Assembly (NCBI GenBank): GCA_905236275.1
Contig: CAJOPI010000238.1
Coordinates: forward strand, 1-8,271
Reading direction: 5' to 3'
DNA length: 8,271 nucleotides
DNA from: an uncultured Lachnospiraceae bacterium
GTDB taxonomy: Bacteria > Bacillota > Clostridia > Lachnospirales > Lachnospiraceae
The notes beneath the pieces are model-generated. The model did not search any database, was not told the origin of the DNA, and was given only the letters and a program-made list of their open reading frames with translations. A program made the position numbers and the translations under genes. Within the stretch, counting starts at the first letter, position 1. Each line of letters begins with the position of its first letter. Shown here piece after piece: positions 6,909-8,271 of this stretch.

Positions 6909-8159
6909 TTATTTCTTCTTTTCATGATGAATAACTCTCTCTGTTGTGTGTGTGTAACGTTCGCTTTTTGCCGTCAGTTCAAGCCCCTGACCTGCCACAT
7001 AGGATGCGGCGGAGGAAGCAATCGCTACAGGCTTCATACTCTTGTAAAGCGCAATCGCAACAAGGACGGTTATGATTGCGGCACCGATAAAGGCTGAAAA
7101 GAAACTGTCAAGAATAAGTTTCAGAAGGATAATTGCGGGTAAAAATACTCCGATTATCCAGGCAATGAATTTACCGGTGGATATAGGCAGATTGCCGATC
7201 ATCTTTCCGGTCTGACCATTCATTGCAAACATGAAATCTTTATTGTCCCATCGTGTATTCAGAAGCCATACGGGGAACAGTCCATATTCGATATCCGTTC
7301 CGGTGAAATTTTCGGCATGGGATTTTGTGTGAACTGAGTCAAAACCGGTCACGCTGTTTCTAAGTGCTGTTTCAAGCGATTTATTCGCCCTATCCCTTGC
7401 CCTTGGTATAGAATCATTTTTGGAAACATCATACTTGTTGGCAAGAAATCCCGGAAGGTATTCCATTTCGAAAGTCTTCAGATCGGCATAATCATAAGGC
7501 TCTATGGAATCCATGAGTGCATCATCCATTTTGACGGAGGCATCTACCGGTATCTTGTCGAAGGAAAGGTGTCCTTCCCGAACGACCTCGTAGTGCTTCT
7601 CGGTAATAATCTCATTGTCTCCGCTTCGGAGTCTGCTTTCGCGGATAGCATCATAAACCCCGCTGCCCTCTGAAGTTCCGGAAAAAAGCCAGAATGGAAT
7701 ATAAACACCCTGAATCTCGTTAATATGGTTGTCGGATACAAAGGATTTGGGTAAAAGAAGCTTACCCTTATAATAATTACTGAGAGCCTTGACTGCTTCT
7801 TTCTTTTCATGTCTGAAAGGAATGCAGTAGTCCGGTTTATCCGTTCCTTTGAACTGCCCCGGTATAATGGTCGGATTTCCGCAGTAAGGACAGCTTGTGG
7901 CGGCTGTTTCCTTTTCGCAGATAAGCTCCGCACCACAGGTGGAGCAGGAATAAGCGCTCATACGTCCGGCATCGTCGCCCCATTCACGTTCTGCATTTTC
8001 TGCCGCGGCAGCTTCGGCATTTTTACCTGCGTACATTTTCTTTATTTCTTCTGTTTCGAATTCACTTAAACAGTAATCGCAGGTTAATTTGCCGACTTTA
8101 GCGTTGAAATGCAGCGGACCCGTACAGTTTGGGCACTGATAGGCTGTGTTGTCAGGCAT
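6909..8159 (-). CDS. Zinc-ribbon membrane protein (YdjG-like, TFIIB-type zinc ribbon)
   Basis: A 416-residue protein with two N-terminal zinc ribbons, C9/C12/C27/C30 (YQCPNC and LTCDYC) and C72/C75/C90/C93 (YSCSTC and TSCPYC). A soluble middle region of about 230 residues follows, containing GVYIPFWLFSG (151-161) and, near the membrane part, MNGQTGKMIGNLP (313-325). Two membrane helices lie at about 331-350 and 354-372, and the C-terminus is a basic, cytoplasmic-looking tail ending HHEKKK. This layout matches YdjG-like proteins, which automatic pipelines sometimes mislabel as a PriA helicase or phage replication protein because of the zinc ribbons; there is no helicase motif here. The start at 8159 is chosen because a perfect AGGAGG lies seven bases upstream; an ATG at 8201 is in frame but lies upstream of that site and overlaps the promoter region. 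It is the first gene of a two-gene operon with the SPFH gene, for which it may be the membrane anchor (inference). Confidence 0.88.
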   Translation of the reverse strand: MPDNTAYQCPNCTGPLHFNAKVGKLTCDYCLSEFETEEIKKMYAGKNAEAAAAENAEREWGDDAGRMSAYSCSTCGAELICEKETAATSCPYCGNPTIIPGQFKGTDKPDYCIPFRHEKKEAVKALSNYYKGKLLLPKSFVSDNHINEIQGVYIPFWLFSGTSEGSGVYDAIRESRLRSGDNEIITEKHYEVVREGHLSFDKIPVDASVKMDDALMDSIEPYDYADLKTFEMEYLPGFLANKYDVSKNDSIPRARDRANKSLETALRNSVTGFDSVHTKSHAENFTGTDIEYGLFPVWLLNTRWDNKDFMFAMNGQTGKMIGNLPISTGKFIAWIIGVFLPAIILLKLILDSFFSAFIGAAIITVLVAIALYKSMKPVAIASSAASYVAGQGLELTAKSERYTHTTERVIHHEKKK

Positions 8160-8166
8160 TAAAAAA

Positions 8167-8172
8167 CCTCCT
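8167..8172 (-). promoter_or_regulatory. Ribosome binding site that fixes the start of the YdjG-like gene
   Basis: The minus strand reads AGGAGG here, seven bases before the ATG at 8159. The in-frame ATG at 8201 lacks such a site and lies only three bases downstream of the predicted -10 box, so it is almost certainly untranslated. Confidence 0.9.
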
Positions 8173-8203
8173 CTTTCATAATTTTTTGACCCTGATATCA
8201 TAC

Positions 8204-8232
8204 ATTCTACTTTTATTTATTATGCTTTTCAA
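8204..8232 (-). promoter_or_regulatory. Sigma-A-type promoter of the ydjG-ydjI-like operon
   Basis: On the minus strand, -35 TTGAAA (8227-8232) and -10 TAGAAT (8204-8209) are separated by exactly 17 AT-rich bases. Each box differs from consensus by one base. The predicted transcript would start near 8197, giving a leader of roughly 40 bases. There is no CGTA-type -10 as in sigma-W promoters, although the B. subtilis counterpart operon is under sigma-W control. Confidence 0.75.
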
Positions 8233-8244
8233 GACTTATAATCC

Positions 8245-8262
8245 ATGTATACAATATGTATA
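8245..8262. promoter_or_regulatory. Candidate operator: TATACA-ATA-TGTATA dyad upstream of the promoter
   Basis: A perfect 6-base inverted repeat with a 3-base spacer (8248-8262) lies 15 bases upstream of the -35 box. The same stretch also contains a direct repeat of ATGTATA at 8245-8251 and 8256-8262, spaced 11 bases start to start, close to one helical turn. It also contains the 8-base palindrome TGTATACA (8246-8253). These arrangements suit a dimeric regulator binding upstream of a promoter. In AT-rich DNA some of this may be chance, and the regulator is not known. Confidence 0.4.
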
Positions 8263-8271
8263 AATTGCACA

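Noticed and set aside
5517..8159. Prophage or helicase origin for the minus-strand genes, suggested by the names 'virion core protein' and 'PriA/phage replication protein' given to such families
   Set aside because: The sequences show SPFH and zinc-ribbon domains with membrane helices, no helicase Walker motifs and no phage neighbours. The names are historical misannotations.
8237..8242. A perfect TATAAT on the plus strand near the right edge, suggesting a divergent promoter
   Set aside because: The hexamer 17 bases upstream (TATTTA) is a poor -35 box and no gene is visible before the window ends. In such AT-rich DNA the match is easily accidental.

Overview
The window looks like the chromosome of a clostridial Firmicute, possibly a gut Oscillospiraceae or Lachnospiraceae relative. 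The evidence is strong AGGAGG-type ribosome binding sites, a Gram-positive-style lipoprotein signal, a sequence that looks moderately AT-rich, and gene families typical of that group. Genus cannot be settled from this sequence. It holds seven genes: five on the plus strand (81-5323) and two on the minus strand (5517-8159). The two groups converge on a 193-base gap.

Plus strand: a complete three-gene ABC importer comes first. It has a substrate-binding lipoprotein of the ABC_sub_bind/TrpX type, a LivH-like permease and an ATPase, separated by a 2-base gap and an 8-base overlap. Members of this importer class in Firmicutes are linked to aromatic amino acid uptake, but the substrate here is not proven. 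A TTG-started RNA (uracil-5-)methyltransferase with iron-sulfur cysteines (RlmC/RlmD class, no TRAM domain) follows after 31 bases. A short-form malic enzyme follows 13 bases later. The spacing suggests one transcript, although the functions have no obvious common theme. The promoter lies upstream of the window or is too weak to see.

Convergent gap (5324-5516): this holds an 86-base nested palindrome with A6/T6 ends, which is a good candidate for a bidirectional terminator. Each arm is itself a palindrome, so a three-hairpin fold is also possible. A second, weaker nested dyad lies just beyond the end of the minus-strand SPFH gene.

Minus strand: from right to left, a well-formed sigma-A-type promoter (TTGAAA, 17 bases, TAGAAT) leads into two genes. 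The first is a YdjG-like protein with two N-terminal zinc ribbons and two C-terminal membrane helices. The second, 42 bases later, is a YdjI-like SPFH-domain protein with three C-terminal zinc ribbons, the last rubredoxin-like. In Bacillus subtilis the related genes sit in the pspA-ydjGHI envelope-stress operon. Here pspA and ydjH are absent between or beside them, at least inside the window. A TATACA-ATA-TGTATA dyad upstream of the -35 box is a candidate operator.

Nothing in the window is clearly mobile, phage-derived or CRISPR-related. The parts most worth a second look are the nested palindrome, the reduced YdjG/YdjI-like pair with its five zinc ribbons, and the candidate operator in front of that pair.
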